DNA of 64,000 nucleotides, taken from Streptomyces durmitorensis. GTDB lineage: Bacteria; Actinomycetota; Actinomycetes; Streptomycetales; Streptomycetaceae. The notes beneath the pieces are model-generated. The model worked only from the letters and a program-made list of their open reading frames with translations, searched no databases and was not told the DNA's origin. A program made the position numbers and the translations under genes. The DNA lies in NCBI RefSeq assembly GCF_023498005.1, contig NZ_CP097289.1, positions 1,550,001 to 1,614,000 on the forward strand, in the 5' to 3' direction. Shown here one piece after another: positions 25,929 through 34,849 of the stretch (positions within the stretch are counted from its first letter, which is position 1; each line of letters opens with the position of its first letter).

Positions 25929-27080
25929 TCACGACGCGCGGTCGGACATTGCGGCGAGGTCGGCCGCGGTCCAAGCCATCGCGATGGCGCCGTCGAGGAC
26001 TGCGCGGTCGGCGGCCGGTGTGATGCACGCGGCCGTGAACTCGCGCTGGTGGTTGACCGCGGGCACGCAGTCGAGGCCGAGCATGGGATGGATCGTGCGT
26101 ACGGCGTGGGAGACGTTGCCCATGTCGGTGGCGGCTCCGACGACGGCGCCACCGGGCAGGTCCAGGAAAGTGCGGCCCAGGGCCTCGGCGTTGGCCCGGT
26201 ACAGAGCCAGCATCGCGGGGTCGGGGCGCAGGTCGGCGTAGTCGGGGCCGACGGGGCTCACGGTCAGTTCGCACCCCGTGGCCAGCGCACCGGCCTCGAA
26301 ACAGCGCGCCACACGGGCTTTGAGGGGGGCGAGCGCCGCCAGGGTGTCCGAGCGGACGATCCAGCGGCCGCGGCTGGTATCAGGGATGACGTTCGCCGCG
26401 CTGCCTGCTTCGGTGACGATGCCTTGGATGCGGTCCGCGCCCGTGGTCTGCTGACGCAGCAGTCCGATGGCCACCTGGGCGACGGTCATGGCGTCGGCGG
26501 CGTTGACTCCGCGCTCGGGGTAGGCGCCCGCGTGCGCGGGCGTGCCGCGATAGCGAATGTCGAACTGGGAGACCGCGGTGCCGGGCATGGCATCCATCTC
26601 GGCGGCTGCGGGGTGCACCATCATGGCGGCATCCAGTCCGTCGAAGGCTCCGCGTTCGAGCATCAGGATCTTGCCGCCGCCACCTTCCTCGGCCGGTGTC
26701 CCGAGCACGGTGACCGTCAGTCCGAGGTCCTCGGCGATTCCGGCAAGACCCAGTCCGGCGCCCACCGCGGCCGCGGCGATGATGTTGTGCCCGCAGGCAT
26801 GGCCGATCTCCGGCAGCGCGTCGTACTCCGCGCAGATGGCGAGGTGCAGGCGCCCGGATCCCACAGTGGCGCGGACCGCGGTGGGCATGCCGTAGCAGCC
26901 GTGCTCGACGTCGAAGCCGGCCGCGCTCAGGTGCTGGGCGACCCAGGCGCTGGCACGGACCTCTTCGAAGGCCAGTTCCGGATGGGCGTGGATGCGATGG
27001 GAGAGGTCCACCAGGTCGCGCTCCGCAGCCCGGATCCGCTTCCGAATGAGGGGCTTGGGGTCCATCGGCGCGGCTTTCAC
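25929..27080 (-). CDS. M20-family amidohydrolase / metallopeptidase
   Basis: Zinc amidohydrolase of 383 residues (M20D, aminoacylase/IAA-amino-acid-hydrolase-like). Metal and catalytic residues are visible: AICAEYDALPEIGHACGHN (about 80-98), GTPAEEGGGGK with the catalytic Glu pair, VHPAAAEMD and the dimerisation domain near 185-300 (YRGTPAHAGAYPERGVNAADAM). The C-terminal ligand His is in AVNHQREFT. The start is GTG 27080, overlapping the aldehyde dehydrogenase stop (GTGA) with AGGA upstream; ATG 27065 is an alternative. As last gene of the GMC-ALDH-M20 set it may release a free amine or acid that the oxidoreductases consume. Confidence 0.9.
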   Translation of the reverse strand: MKAAPMDPKPLIRKRIRAAERDLVDLSHRIHAHPELAFEEVRASAWVAQHLSAAGFDVEHGCYGMPTAVRATVGSGRLHLAICAEYDALPEIGHACGHNIIAAAAVGAGLGLAGIAEDLGLTVTVLGTPAEEGGGGKILMLERGAFDGLDAAMMVHPAAAEMDAMPGTAVSQFDIRYRGTPAHAGAYPERGVNAADAMTVAQVAIGLLRQQTTGADRIQGIVTEAGSAANVIPDTSRGRWIVRSDTLAALAPLKARVARCFEAGALATGCELTVSPVGPDYADLRPDPAMLALYRANAEALGRTFLDLPGGAVVGAATDMGNVSHAVRTIHPMLGLDCVPAVNHQREFTAACITPAADRAVLDGAIAMAWTAADLAAMSDRAS

Positions 27081-28501
27081 GACGCGGTCCTGGCGGCGAT
27101 GTGGACGGAGGCCGGGCGGGTGGCGGCGTCGTAGGCCGCTCTCGCACCGGTGGCGCCCATGCCGCTGTCGCCGGCCGGTTCGTAGAGGCGTTCGGGGCCG
27201 CCGCCCTGCCACTGATTGATCCAGACGACGCCCGCGGGGATCCGGGTGGCTGCGGCCACATGGTCGGGGTCGCGGGTGTAGACGGTGGCCGCGAGGCCGA
27301 AGCGGGACCGGGCTGCACGCTCCAGCCCTTCCTCGAAGGAGGAGACGACCACGACAGGGGCGAGCGGTCCGAAGGTCTCCTCGGTCATCACCAGCATCGA
27401 GTCGTCGACGCCGGTCAGCACCGTGGCCGGGTAGAAGAAGCCCTTGCTGTCCGGTTCGACTCCCCCCGCACGGACCGTCGCACCGCGCTCGACGGCCTCG
27501 GCGACATGCCTGCGGACCGTGTCGCGCTGCCGCTCGTCGACCAGGGGTCCCATCATGACGCCCTCGTCGTGACCGTCGCCGACGGTGTACGTCCCCGCCG
27601 CCTCCACCAGGGCTTCGACGAACTCCGCGGCGATGTCCTGGTGCACGTATATGCGCTCCATGGACGTACAGATCTGCCCGGTGTTGATGAAGGCACCGAA
27701 CGCCACTGCTTTCGCTGTCGCGCCGGGGTCGACGCCGGCGTCGACGACGACGGGGTCCTTGCCGCCGAGTTCGAGGACGGCGCGGTGCAGCAGCTTGCCG
27801 GTTCCCGCGCCGACCTTCCGGCCGGCCCCGACGGATCCGGTGAAGTGCACGAGTTGGATGTCCGCGTGCTCGGCCAGCGGCGCTCCGGCACACGCGTCGC
27901 CGAGCACGAGGTTGACCACGCCGGGCGGCAGGTCGAGCAGTTCGAAGAGCCGCACGGCCGACAACGGCGATCGTTCGGAGGGTTTGACGACGACGGTGTT
28001 GCCGGCGGCCAGCATCGGGCCGAGCGCACCGAGCACCATGGCGACGGGGAAGTTCCACGGCGTGATCACCGCGGTGGCCCCCAGCGGATGGCGCAGGAGC
28101 TTCGTGGCGCTGCCGTCGGGATGGCTGATGTTCTCCTCGAAGCCGTACGACAGCGCCTGGGCCGCGGACGCTTTGAGGCCGACAACCGCCCCGTCGATGA
28201 ATGTACGGCCGACGCCGACCGGCTTGCCCATCTCCCGGCACTCCAGGTCGGCGAGTTCGTCCGCGTACTCGGCGACGGTGTCGGCCCACGCCGAGATGTG
28301 TGCGACGCGTTCGGTCACGGGCAGGGCAGCCCACGCGGGCTGCGCCTTCACCGCGGCGGCCACGGCCCGGTCCACGTCGGCCCGACAGCCGCCGGGCAGG
28401 CGGGCGATGACGTCCTCGGTCGCGGGGTTGACGACGTCGAGCAGCGTGTCCTCGAAGGAATCCCCCCAGACGCCGCCGGTCAGGTTCTGCAAGGTCTTCA
28501 T
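27077..28501 (-). CDS. NAD(P)-dependent aldehyde dehydrogenase
   Basis: Aldehyde dehydrogenase of 474 residues from ATG 28501, with AAGGAG eight bases upstream. Landmarks in order: ITPWNFPVAM (about 146-155), VVKPSERSPLSA, FTGSVGAGRKVGAGTG, catalytic Glu in LELGGKDPVVVDAG and the nucleophile Cys in FINTGQICTSMERIYVHQ. Then ETFGPLAPVVVVSSFEEGLE. It is downstream of a GMC oxidoreductase, so it probably oxidises the aldehyde made by that enzyme, as betaine-aldehyde dehydrogenase does with choline dehydrogenase. The actual alcohol is not determined. Confidence 0.94.
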   Translation of the reverse strand: MKTLQNLTGGVWGDSFEDTLLDVVNPATEDVIARLPGGCRADVDRAVAAAVKAQPAWAALPVTERVAHISAWADTVAEYADELADLECREMGKPVGVGRTFIDGAVVGLKASAAQALSYGFEENISHPDGSATKLLRHPLGATAVITPWNFPVAMVLGALGPMLAAGNTVVVKPSERSPLSAVRLFELLDLPPGVVNLVLGDACAGAPLAEHADIQLVHFTGSVGAGRKVGAGTGKLLHRAVLELGGKDPVVVDAGVDPGATAKAVAFGAFINTGQICTSMERIYVHQDIAAEFVEALVEAAGTYTVGDGHDEGVMMGPLVDERQRDTVRRHVAEAVERGATVRAGGVEPDSKGFFYPATVLTGVDDSMLVMTEETFGPLAPVVVVSSFEEGLERAARSRFGLAATVYTRDPDHVAAATRIPAGVVWINQWQGGGPERLYEPAGDSGMGATGARAAYDAATRPASVHIAARTAS

Positions 28502-28612
28502 CGGAATCTCCTTCATGTGAAGACGCGGCGGCGCGCCCACCTCGGTCGAGCAAGCGGTGCCGTGTCACGAGCGTGTCGAGTCACGAGCGTGCCGTGTCAC
28601 GAGCGTGCCGAG

Positions 28613-30178
28613 TCAGGCGATGCGGTCGGCCATGAGTTCGCCCGCCATGATCGTGGCCAGGTTCGTGTTGGCCCGGGGCACGGACGGGAAGACCGAGGCG
28701 TCGACCACGTACAGGCCCTCGACGCCGAGGACGCGGCACTCGCTGTCCACGACGGTGGCGGGGTCGTCGGTCGGGCCCATGCGGCAGGTGCTGGTGCCGT
28801 GTTGGGCGTCCATGGCCGTCGTCAGCAGGTAGTCGTCGAGGCCGCTGTCGCTGTCCAGGACGGAGAACAGTGCCGCGTTCTCCTTCTCCAGCGATCCTTC
28901 CGTGATGGCTGCCGTCTCGGGTCGGCGCGCCAGGTCGACGAGCGCCCGTAGGCCGTGGCGCATGCGGCGGAGGTCCCGTTCGTCGGACAGCATCCGCTGC
29001 CGCACCAGCGGCTGGTCGTAGGGGTCGGTGGACGCCAACGTCAGGACGCCCCGGGAGTGGTTCTGGTTCATCCACACTCCGAACGCCCCGGAAGCGGTGG
29101 TGGTTGTGGCGGCGGCCATCGCCAGCACGTTCTGGTTGAGCGAGACGAACATCAGGTCGTTGTCGGGGGCGTCGTCGCCGCTGGTCCACCGGACGCAGAC
29201 GTTGGTGTGCCGGTCGTGCGGCGTCTTGACCGCCGCCGACTCGCGCAGCGGGATCGACACCAGCGCCATCGGGTGGTCCTGCATGCCGTGGCCCACCGGC
29301 AGGTCGTGGCGCACGTCGATGCCGAGCGCGCGCAGGTGCGACGCGGGTCCGATGCCCGAGCGCATGAGGATGCCGGGTGAGTGGATGACGCCGGCGCTGA
29401 GCACGACCGTGTCGGCGTACTCGGTCGTCGTCGCCTCTCCGTCGACGAGCAGCCGGACCCCCACCGCCCGGTTCCCGGCGAACACCACCTTCTCCACCAG
29501 GGCGTCGCCCAGGACGGTCAGCGTGCCCAACTCCCGGGCCTGTTCCAGGTACGCGTCGTTGACCGACACCCGGCACCCGCCCCGCGAGTTGATCGGATAG
29601 GGCGAAACCCCGCGCGAGGAAGGGGCGTTGACATCCGCGGCCCAGCCGAACCCCGCCGCGAGGGCGGAGCGGGACAGCGCGGTGTCGACCCCACCCCACT
29701 CGTCCTGCGGCGTCCGGTGGATCGGTGTCGGTCCACCGCGGCCGTGATACGGCTCGTCACCGAACTGCTCGTCGTCCTCCAGCTTCGCGAAGTACGGCAG
29801 GACATCCGCCGGGGACCAGCCCGTACACCCGAGCCCGCTCCAGTCCTCGAAGTCAGCCATGGGGGGCCGGATCGCGATCTGCCCGTTGATCGACGAACTG
29901 CCGCCGACACCCCTGCCGCGCCAGTACGGCGCTTGCGTCTGCGATTCGGTGCGCGAGGAATTCAGGCCCGTCCACAGCAGCCCCTCGGCCGCGGTGGGGT
30001 TCATCAGCGCGACCGCCGGATTGGGTGAGCGCCACGCCTCGTGCATCTGCGCCGAACGGTAGTCGGGGCCGGCCTCCACGAGGAGGACTCGCTTGCCCTT
30101 CTCCGCCGAGCGCGCCGCGAGCGCGGCACCCGCGGATCCCGCACCCACCACAATGACGTCCCAGCTCGTGCTCGTCAT
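28613..30178 (-). CDS. GMC-family FAD oxidoreductase (choline-dehydrogenase-like)
   Basis: FAD-dependent alcohol oxidoreductase of 521 residues. The N-terminus has the dinucleotide fold VIVVGAGSAGAALAARSAEKG and VLLVEAGPDY. The GMC signature follows (YWRGRGVGGSSSINGQIAIRPP), then VVLSAGVIHSPGILMRSGIGP. The C-terminal catalytic region reads HGTSTCRMGP and VDASVFPSVPRANTNLATIMAGELMAD, giving the active-site His/Asn pair. It is the first gene of the set with aldehyde dehydrogenase and M20 hydrolase, divergent from a GbsR-type regulator. It likely oxidises a primary alcohol to an aldehyde. Confidence 0.93.
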   Translation of the reverse strand: MTSTSWDVIVVGAGSAGAALAARSAEKGKRVLLVEAGPDYRSAQMHEAWRSPNPAVALMNPTAAEGLLWTGLNSSRTESQTQAPYWRGRGVGGSSSINGQIAIRPPMADFEDWSGLGCTGWSPADVLPYFAKLEDDEQFGDEPYHGRGGPTPIHRTPQDEWGGVDTALSRSALAAGFGWAADVNAPSSRGVSPYPINSRGGCRVSVNDAYLEQARELGTLTVLGDALVEKVVFAGNRAVGVRLLVDGEATTTEYADTVVLSAGVIHSPGILMRSGIGPASHLRALGIDVRHDLPVGHGMQDHPMALVSIPLRESAAVKTPHDRHTNVCVRWTSGDDAPDNDLMFVSLNQNVLAMAAATTTTASGAFGVWMNQNHSRGVLTLASTDPYDQPLVRQRMLSDERDLRRMRHGLRALVDLARRPETAAITEGSLEKENAALFSVLDSDSGLDDYLLTTAMDAQHGTSTCRMGPTDDPATVVDSECRVLGVEGLYVVDASVFPSVPRANTNLATIMAGELMADRIA

Positions 30179-30269
30179 GCTGCTTCTCCCGCCGTAGGGC
30201 GAACTCAGGGCGATCTGACGTGGCCTAGGTATCGGGCCGGAGAGCTTGTAATATCGACCTTGCAGTGAG

Positions 30270-30285
30270 TTCAGTCAAGACTGAA
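30270..30285. promoter_or_regulatory. Operator palindrome between GMC operon and GbsR-type gene
   Basis: ttcagtc-aa-gactgaa is a perfect 7+7 inverted repeat in an AT-rich divergent promoter. On the minus strand it contains ttgact, a fair -35 element; atatta (30254-30249) 18 bases on could be the -10 for the GMC gene. Binding here would block that promoter. Confidence 0.7.
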
Positions 30286-30316
30286 TGTTCATCTTCTACT
30301 GACTTCCAGGAGTTCC

Positions 30317-30865
30317 GTGTCCGATCAGGGCGGCCAGGCGACCGAGCACGGCACAGACAACTCGCAGGACTCACACGACTCACACAACGCGACCGATGCA
30401 CTGGTCGAGGAGTTCGGCACCCACGTCGGCAGAGCCATGGGCTGGCCGCGCATGGCAGGCCGCGCCGCAGGCCTGCTGATGCTGAGCGACAAGCCACTGA
30501 CCCTCGCCCAACTCCAGGAAGCCCTGGACGCCAGCAAGGGATCGGCCTCGGAGATGACGCGACTGCTCATCGCCAACGGCACCGTGGAGCGCTACAAGGA
30601 GGCAGGAGCGCGGCACTTCGTCTACCGGTGGCGCGACGACGCCTGGGTCGGCTGCCTGCGCCACATCGTGGCCGCAACCACCGAACTGCGCGAACTCGCC
30701 GCGCACGCACAGGACCGCGGCGCCGACAGGTCCGCCAACATGTCCGAGGAACAGCGTGGGCGGCTGCGCGACATGCACGACTACTACCGCTTCATGGTGG
30801 GGCACCTGGAGTCGATGCTGGCGGAGTACACCGCGACCTGGACGGCGAGCAAAGACCGGCCGTGA
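30317..30865 (+). CDS. GbsR/MarR-family transcriptional regulator
   Basis: Regulator of 182 residues from GTG 30317 (AGGAG upstream). A Ser/His/Asp-rich N-terminal stretch precedes a winged HTH: LVEEFGTHVGRAMGWPRMAGRAAGLLMLSDKPLTLAQLQEALDASKGSASEMTRLLIANGTVERY. This layout and the RxAGxLLxLLxD-type helix match GbsR-like proteins, which control glycine-betaine synthesis genes in bacilli. A helical C-terminal half (about 110-175) probably dimerises. Divergent placement and the shared palindrome make it the likely repressor of the GMC-ALDH-M20 genes. Confidence 0.88.
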   Translation: MSDQGGQATEHGTDNSQDSHDSHNATDALVEEFGTHVGRAMGWPRMAGRAAGLLMLSDKPLTLAQLQEALDASKGSASEMTRLLIANGTVERYKEAGARHFVYRWRDDAWVGCLRHIVAATTELRELAAHAQDRGADRSANMSEEQRGRLRDMHDYYRFMVGHLESMLAEYTATWTASKDRP

Positions 30866-30926
30866 CAACCGGCCGAGCCCCATGGGAGCACGGGAAGCGG
30901 CTCTCCGCTCCCGAAAAGCCCCCACA

Positions 30927-31017
30927 ACGAAGTAGGGGCCACCCGAAGGTGACCCCTACCTGCGACGTTTCCGTCGGGACGACAGGATTTGAACCTGCGA
31001 CCCTTGACCCCCAGTCA
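30927..31017. repeat. Left copy of att-like direct repeat with tRNA-Pro 3' fragment
   Basis: These 91 bases match 36479-36570 except for one C in a C-run. They contain the terminator hairpin (30932-30959) and, at 30974-31017, the 3' 44 bases of tRNA-Pro read on the minus strand, from anticodon loop to discriminator. The rest of the tRNA is absent here. This is the arrangement left when an element inserts into the 3' end of a tRNA gene. Confidence 0.9.
30932..30959 (-). terminator. Duplicated tRNA terminator hairpin (left copy)
   Basis: gtaggggccacc / ggtgacccctac with loop cgaa (UUCG on the minus strand), one mismatch. Same hairpin as at 36484-36511. It lies after the GbsR-type gene and could also end that transcript. 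Confidence 0.75.
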
Positions 31018-31118
31018 GGCGCGCGATTCCGGTTCGGAGTTCTGAAGCGCCATTGACGGTCGTACGACGCCGTACGCGGAACTACGGCGACGCTGAGACA
31101 CCTGAAGCGGCAAGTCCG

Positions 31119-31160
31119 CAGCATGCCGCTTGAACTGCGCGGATGGTTTTCTCGGCAGGG
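31119..31160 (+). repeat. Orphan 3' end of a transposase element
   Basis: cagcatgccgcttgaactgc and the following bases closely match the 3' end and flank of the transposase gene at 36400-36441, and less closely 33786-33820. No transposase coding sequence precedes it here, so it marks a deleted or truncated copy. Confidence 0.65.
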
Positions 31161-31209
31161 GCAGTGCTCCCGCTTCGCACTGCCACTCGAGAGCGCCCGG
31201 AGAACGGAA

Positions 31210-31233
31210 AGAGGCCGTTCGCAAACGGCCTCT
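31210..31233 (-). terminator. Terminator of the EF-hand gene
   Basis: agaggccgtt-cgca-aacggcctct: perfect 10-base arms with a 4-base loop, 36 bases after the EF-hand stop codon on the minus strand. Confidence 0.8.
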
Positions 31234-31268
31234 CATCTCTGCGCCCACTTGACCTCAGCCGAGTGCTG

Positions 31269-31487
31269 TCAGGCGTCCTGCATCGGTGCCCAGAACTCTT
31301 CGAAGGACATGGTGCCGTCGCCGTCCGTGTCCAGCACGTCGATGAACCGCTGCGCCTGCTCGTCGGTGAGGTGCTCGCCGTTCAACTCTGCGACGACCTG
31401 CCGGTACTCCTTGGCCGTGATCTGGCCGTCGCCGTCGAGGTCGTACCGGTCGAAGACCTTGCGTGCGGCCGCTTGCATGTCCACCAC
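31269..31487 (-). CDS. EF-hand calcium-binding protein
   Basis: Small acidic protein of 72 residues with two complete EF-hand loops: DLDGDGQITAKE (about 16-27) and DTDGDGTMSFEE (about 52-63), each with Asp/Glu at coordinating positions 1, 3, 5 and 12. Such two-hand calcium proteins (calerythrin/CabC-like) are common in actinomycetes and are thought to buffer or sense calcium. The start is GTG 31487 or the internal ATG at 31478. It is the first cargo gene inside the tRNA-Pro-bounded element and has its own terminator. Confidence 0.92.
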   Translation of the reverse strand: MVDMQAAARKVFDRYDLDGDGQITAKEYRQVVAELNGEHLTDEQAQRFIDVLDTDGDGTMSFEEFWAPMQDA

Positions 31488-31636
31488 GTGAGTTCGCCTT
31501 TCCTTGTGATGTTCGGAGCGCCCAGGCTAGCGGTCACGCCAGCCTGGGTCGTACGAGATGTTCGCACGCTACTGCGCGCCATCAGCGAGGGAAGCCCTGG
31601 GGGCCATCCGTGGCTTGGACGGTGAAGGGCGTGTTA

Positions 31637-32655
31637 CTAAGACTTTGTCCTGTGTGGTGAGGCGGAGTAGTACCTCACCATGGTTGTCAATCCCCTGGTT
31701 CCGTAGAGACGTTGGTTATGCGGCCCGGCCTTCCTGGTCGGTCCGCGCTCGCGCTTCCTGGATGATCCGTTCGAACTCGACGGTGGCTTCCCGGCGGCCA
31801 CGCTGTGACGGCGTTTCGTGTTGTAGAAGTCCGCGATCCATGTGGCGGTCTTCAGCCGGGCCTCGGTGCAGGTGGCGAAGGTATGCCGGTGGATGTACTC
31901 GACCTTGAGGACCGAGTGGAACGACTCCGCGGCGGCGTTGTCCAGCGCCGACCCGACGCGCCCCACCGACTGCACCACGCCCCAGCGGCCACACAGCTGC
32001 TGGAACGCCTCGGACGTGTATCCGCTGCCGCGGTCCGTGTGGAAGATGACGCCGCCGACCTGGCCGCCTCGGGTCGCGATCGCCATCTGCAGGGCGGCGC
32101 CGACCAGCGCGGCATCGTGCCGCGCGCCCATCGCGTAGCCAAGAGCGCGGCGGGAGAACGCGTCGTGCACGGATGCGAGGTATAGCTTGCCCTCGCCGGT
32201 CTCGATCTCCGTCATATCGCCCCACCACAAGACGTTGGGCGCGATGGCGTCGAACTTGCGCCGCACCAGGTCAGTAGCAGTCGTCCGCTTGCCGGGGCGG
32301 GTGAGCGAGCGGCGTCGGCGAGGCGGCTTGCGGCCCTGCAGGCCGAGTTCCGCCATGATCTCGGCGACGGTGTTATGCGACATCTGCCAGCCCTCCTCCC
32401 ATAAATCCAGCGTGATCCTCGGCGAGCCGTCGTCCGGCCGGAGCGATCGAAGAAGCAGCGGATCCGCTCGGCCAGCTCTGCGCGTCTGATCTCGCGTCTT
32501 GTCGGCTCGGACGGCCTGCGGCGCCACTTGTAGAACCACGCCTCCGACACGCCTAGGGCCCGACAGGAGGTACGGTGCGAAATGCTGTGCACGGTCTTCT
32601 GGTCGCTGATCACCCCGACGACCAACGCCGGGTCCTGTGGGGCGCGTAAAGTCAT
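31637..32655 (-). pseudogene. IS3-family transposase (OrfB) broken by a frameshift
   Basis: The N-terminal part lies in one frame from 32655: SISHRTSCRALGVSEAWFYKWRRRPSEPT ... AERIRCFFDRS. The rest continues in another frame from about 32440 to 31637: DGSPRITLDLWEEGWQMSHNTVAEIMAELGL, then the rve/DDE core with PNVLWWGDMTEIETGEGKLYLASVHDAFSRRALGYAM, FHTDRGSGYTS and NAAAESFHSVLKVE. The three catalytic acids (D, D, E) are present, but the frame break near 32430-32450 lies inside OrfB, not at the usual OrfA/OrfB slip site, and no OrfA is visible upstream. It is therefore probably inactive. Confidence 0.85.
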
Positions 32656-32712
32656 CGCTGCAGGTGGGAGCCTACGTGCCAGGCTCTCCGCGATAGCTGG
32701 GATGCTGCGCGT

Positions 32713-33798
32713 GTGATCATCTCGATGCTGTACCGGGCCACCCGGGCGCTGCTGTCCATCCCCGCGGTCCTGCTGCGCCGGGACACGGCCAAGGAGGCCG
32801 AACTACTGGTGCTGCAGCACGAAAACTCGGTGTTGCGACGACAACTCAGCGGTCCGGTCCGCTACGAGCCCGCGGACCGGTTCTGGCTGGCCGCGCTGTC
32901 GTCGCTGATACCGCGCCGCTGCTGGAGCAGCGTCTTCGCGGTCACACCGGGGACGCTACTGGCCTGGCACCGCAGGCTGATCGCCAAGGAGTGGGACTAC
33001 TCCGACCGACGCCGACGCACCGGGCGTCCACCCACGGCGGCCCCGCTCAAGAAGCCGGTGTTGCGCCTGGCGCAGGAGAATCCGCGGTGGGGCCACCGGC
33101 GGATCCAGGGCGAACTGGCCCGACTGGGGCACCCAATCGCGCCGTCCACCGTCTGGGACATCCTGCACAAGGCCGGCATCGACCCCGCCCCTCGCCGCAC
33201 CGGCCCGAGCTGGCGCGAGATCCTCACCGCGCAGGCCGAGGGGATCATCGCGGCGGACTTCTTCCACGTCGACACGATCACCGGCAGCCGGCTGTACGCG
33301 CTGGCATTCCTCGAACACGGCACCCGCAGACTCCACATCACCGCCGTCACCGCCCACCCCACCGCACAATGGGCGACCCAGCAGGCGCGCAATCTCGCCG
33401 ATGACCTGGGCAGCCGCGTCGAGTCGCTGCGCTTCGTCCTCCGCGACCGCGACAGCAAGTACACCGGCTCCTTCGACGCCGTCTTCGATGCCGAAGGCAT
33501 GGACGTGCTACTCAGCGCACCCCAGGCACCACGCATGAACGCTCACTGCGAGCGAGTGATCGGCACGATCCGCCGCGAGGCACTCGACCACGTTCTGCTC
33601 CTGAACGAGGCCCACGCCCGGCAGGTCCTAGCCGAGTACCAGGACCACTACAACAGACATCGGCCGCACCGATCCCGCAATCAACGACCGCCCGAGGCCC
33701 AGGAACAGCCAGCAGTCCTGGATGGTTTCGAGCCCCGCAAGCTCTTGCGCACCCGGATCCTCAGCGGAGCAATCAACGAGTACCGACATGCCGCTTGA
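32713..33798 (+). CDS. DDE transposase / integrase-core protein
   Basis: Protein of 361 residues. The N-terminal part (LLVLQHENSVLRRQLSGPVRYEPADRFWLAALS) is the leucine-rich helix common to this group, followed by a HTH-like region (PRWGHRRIQGELARLGHPIAPSTVWDILHKAGI). The rve core has the catalytic acids in IIAADFFHVDT, VLRDRDSKYTGSFD and AHCERVIGTIRREALDH. It ends NEYRHAA. A related gene at 35383 ends HEYQHAA, and both are followed by similar DNA (cttgaactgc / ctgagctgcg). It appears intact and starts at GTG 32713. Confidence 0.9.
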   Translation: MIISMLYRATRALLSIPAVLLRRDTAKEAELLVLQHENSVLRRQLSGPVRYEPADRFWLAALSSLIPRRCWSSVFAVTPGTLLAWHRRLIAKEWDYSDRRRRTGRPPTAAPLKKPVLRLAQENPRWGHRRIQGELARLGHPIAPSTVWDILHKAGIDPAPRRTGPSWREILTAQAEGIIAADFFHVDTITGSRLYALAFLEHGTRRLHITAVTAHPTAQWATQQARNLADDLGSRVESLRFVLRDRDSKYTGSFDAVFDAEGMDVLLSAPQAPRMNAHCERVIGTIRREALDHVLLLNEAHARQVLAEYQDHYNRHRPHRSRNQRPPEAQEQPAVLDGFEPRKLLRTRILSGAINEYRHAA

Positions 33799-34038
33799 AC
33801 TGCAGCGACGACTTTTCGAGCCCCACAGGTTATTCCGACCGTGCACTATTCCCCTTTTTCTCCGGCCGTGGGCTTCGTCCCCCAGAGCTCGCCCCTGACC
33901 CGAGCTGGGCTCCATGACATGGTTGCTGGTCATGCGAGTCAGGGGCGAATGACGCTATCTCAGCAGCCGGCGGGCCAGGACTCGTGATGAGACCTGGCTC
34001 CGTGATCCGGTTCGGCGGTCACTCTCCAAGATCGGTGA
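33799..34038. other. Non-coding stretch inside the element
   Basis: About 240 bases of mixed composition (unusually T-rich at 33845-33865) after the transposase. A short inverted pair (cgcccctgacccgagct ... cgagtcaggggcg, about 33890-33948) could be an element end or terminator. No gene is supported. Confidence 0.5.
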
Positions 34039-34215
34039 TCAGTGGTGGCTTTGCCACCAGACGACCACCAGGCCAAAGGCTGTAGTCCCGGCGGCATATC
34101 CGATCCCGCGCAGAGCGCCGTCGCCAAGTTCGCGGGCACCGCTGGCCAAGACGTGCAACCACTTCCTAGGGGTCTGGTGGAGTACTGGCTCGCTGCCTTC
34201 CCTAGACTCACTCAT
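34039..34215 (-). CDS. Small single-span membrane peptide
   Basis: Protein of 58 residues starting [19 protein letters not shown], with one C-terminal hydrophobic helix ([18 protein letters not shown]) and the end QSHH. AGAAGGG lies eight bases before the ATG. The ATG overlaps the stop of the terD fragment upstream (ATGA). The function is unknown. It may have been translationally coupled to the terD gene before that gene decayed. Confidence 0.55.
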   Translation of the reverse strand: MSESREGSEPVLHQTPRKWLHVLASGARELGDGALRGIGYAAGTTAFGLVVVWWQSHH

Positions 34216-34830
34216 GGGAACCCTTCTGTCCGACTTGATGGATACGGGTGGTTCCAGTCGGGCTCTCTCGGCCGAATGCTTGCCGGCTGGGCCGAGAGGG
34301 CCCGTTCGCACGAACCGCCTTTCCTCAAAAGGTAGTTGGTCCGGTTGATGCGAAACTCTAGGGCGATACCTCGCAGCCCCGATGCGTACCCCTGGCCGAC
34401 CGCCCGGAACTTCCATTCGCCCCCGTTGCGGTACAGCTCGCCGAAGATCATCTCGGTCTCCGTCGAGGCGTCCTCGCTCAGGTCGTAGCGGGCGAGCTCC
34501 TGGCCGTCGGCCTGGTTGACCACACGGATGAAGGCGTTGCTGACCTGGCCGAACGCCTGGCACCGTACGTCCGCGTCATGGATCGAGACCGGGAAGACGA
34601 TCTTGTCGCAGGTGACGGGCACCTTTGTCAGGGCGACGATGAGCGACTCCTCGTCGCCCTCGCCCTCACCGGTGAGGTTGTCGCCGGTGTGCTCAACCCA
34701 GCCCTCTGGGCTCTTGAGGTTGTTGTAGAAGACGCAGTACTCGTCGCCGAGCACCCGCCGCTCGCGCACAGAGGGAGCTGGCGTCGAGGTCGAGGTCGGC
34801 TCCGGTGGTGGAGCGCGCGTCCGGCGCCGG
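34212..34830 (-). pseudogene. terD-like stress protein, 5'-truncated and frameshifted
   Basis: Read on the minus strand: [15 protein letters not shown] (one frame, about 34815-34775), then after a frame change [36 protein letters not shown], the calcium-binding TerD core. [57 protein letters not shown] and [19 protein letters not shown] follow. The normal N-terminus (about 35 residues) is missing and the C-terminus is extended by a slipped frame to 34212. TerD proteins act in tellurite/stress responses and bind calcium. This copy is unlikely to be functional. Confidence 0.85.
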
Positions 34831-34849
34831 ACGCGGGAGAGCGGTTCGC

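Noticed and set aside
25929..28568. 879-codon minus-strand fusion running through ALDH and M20
   Set aside because: Only the last 383 codons encode the M20 enzyme; the upstream part is out of frame with ALDH.
27101..28951. 616-codon plus-strand frame opposite the aldehyde dehydrogenase
   Set aside because: Shadow frame; the minus-strand protein has all ALDH catalytic motifs.
30974..31017. Second tRNA-Pro gene
   Set aside because: Only the 3' 44 bases match; acceptor 5' strand, D-arm and half of the anticodon stem are missing.
32430..32450. Programmed OrfA/OrfB frameshift in the IS3-type element
   Set aside because: The break lies inside OrfB downstream of its own N-terminal domain and no OrfA is present, so decay is simpler.
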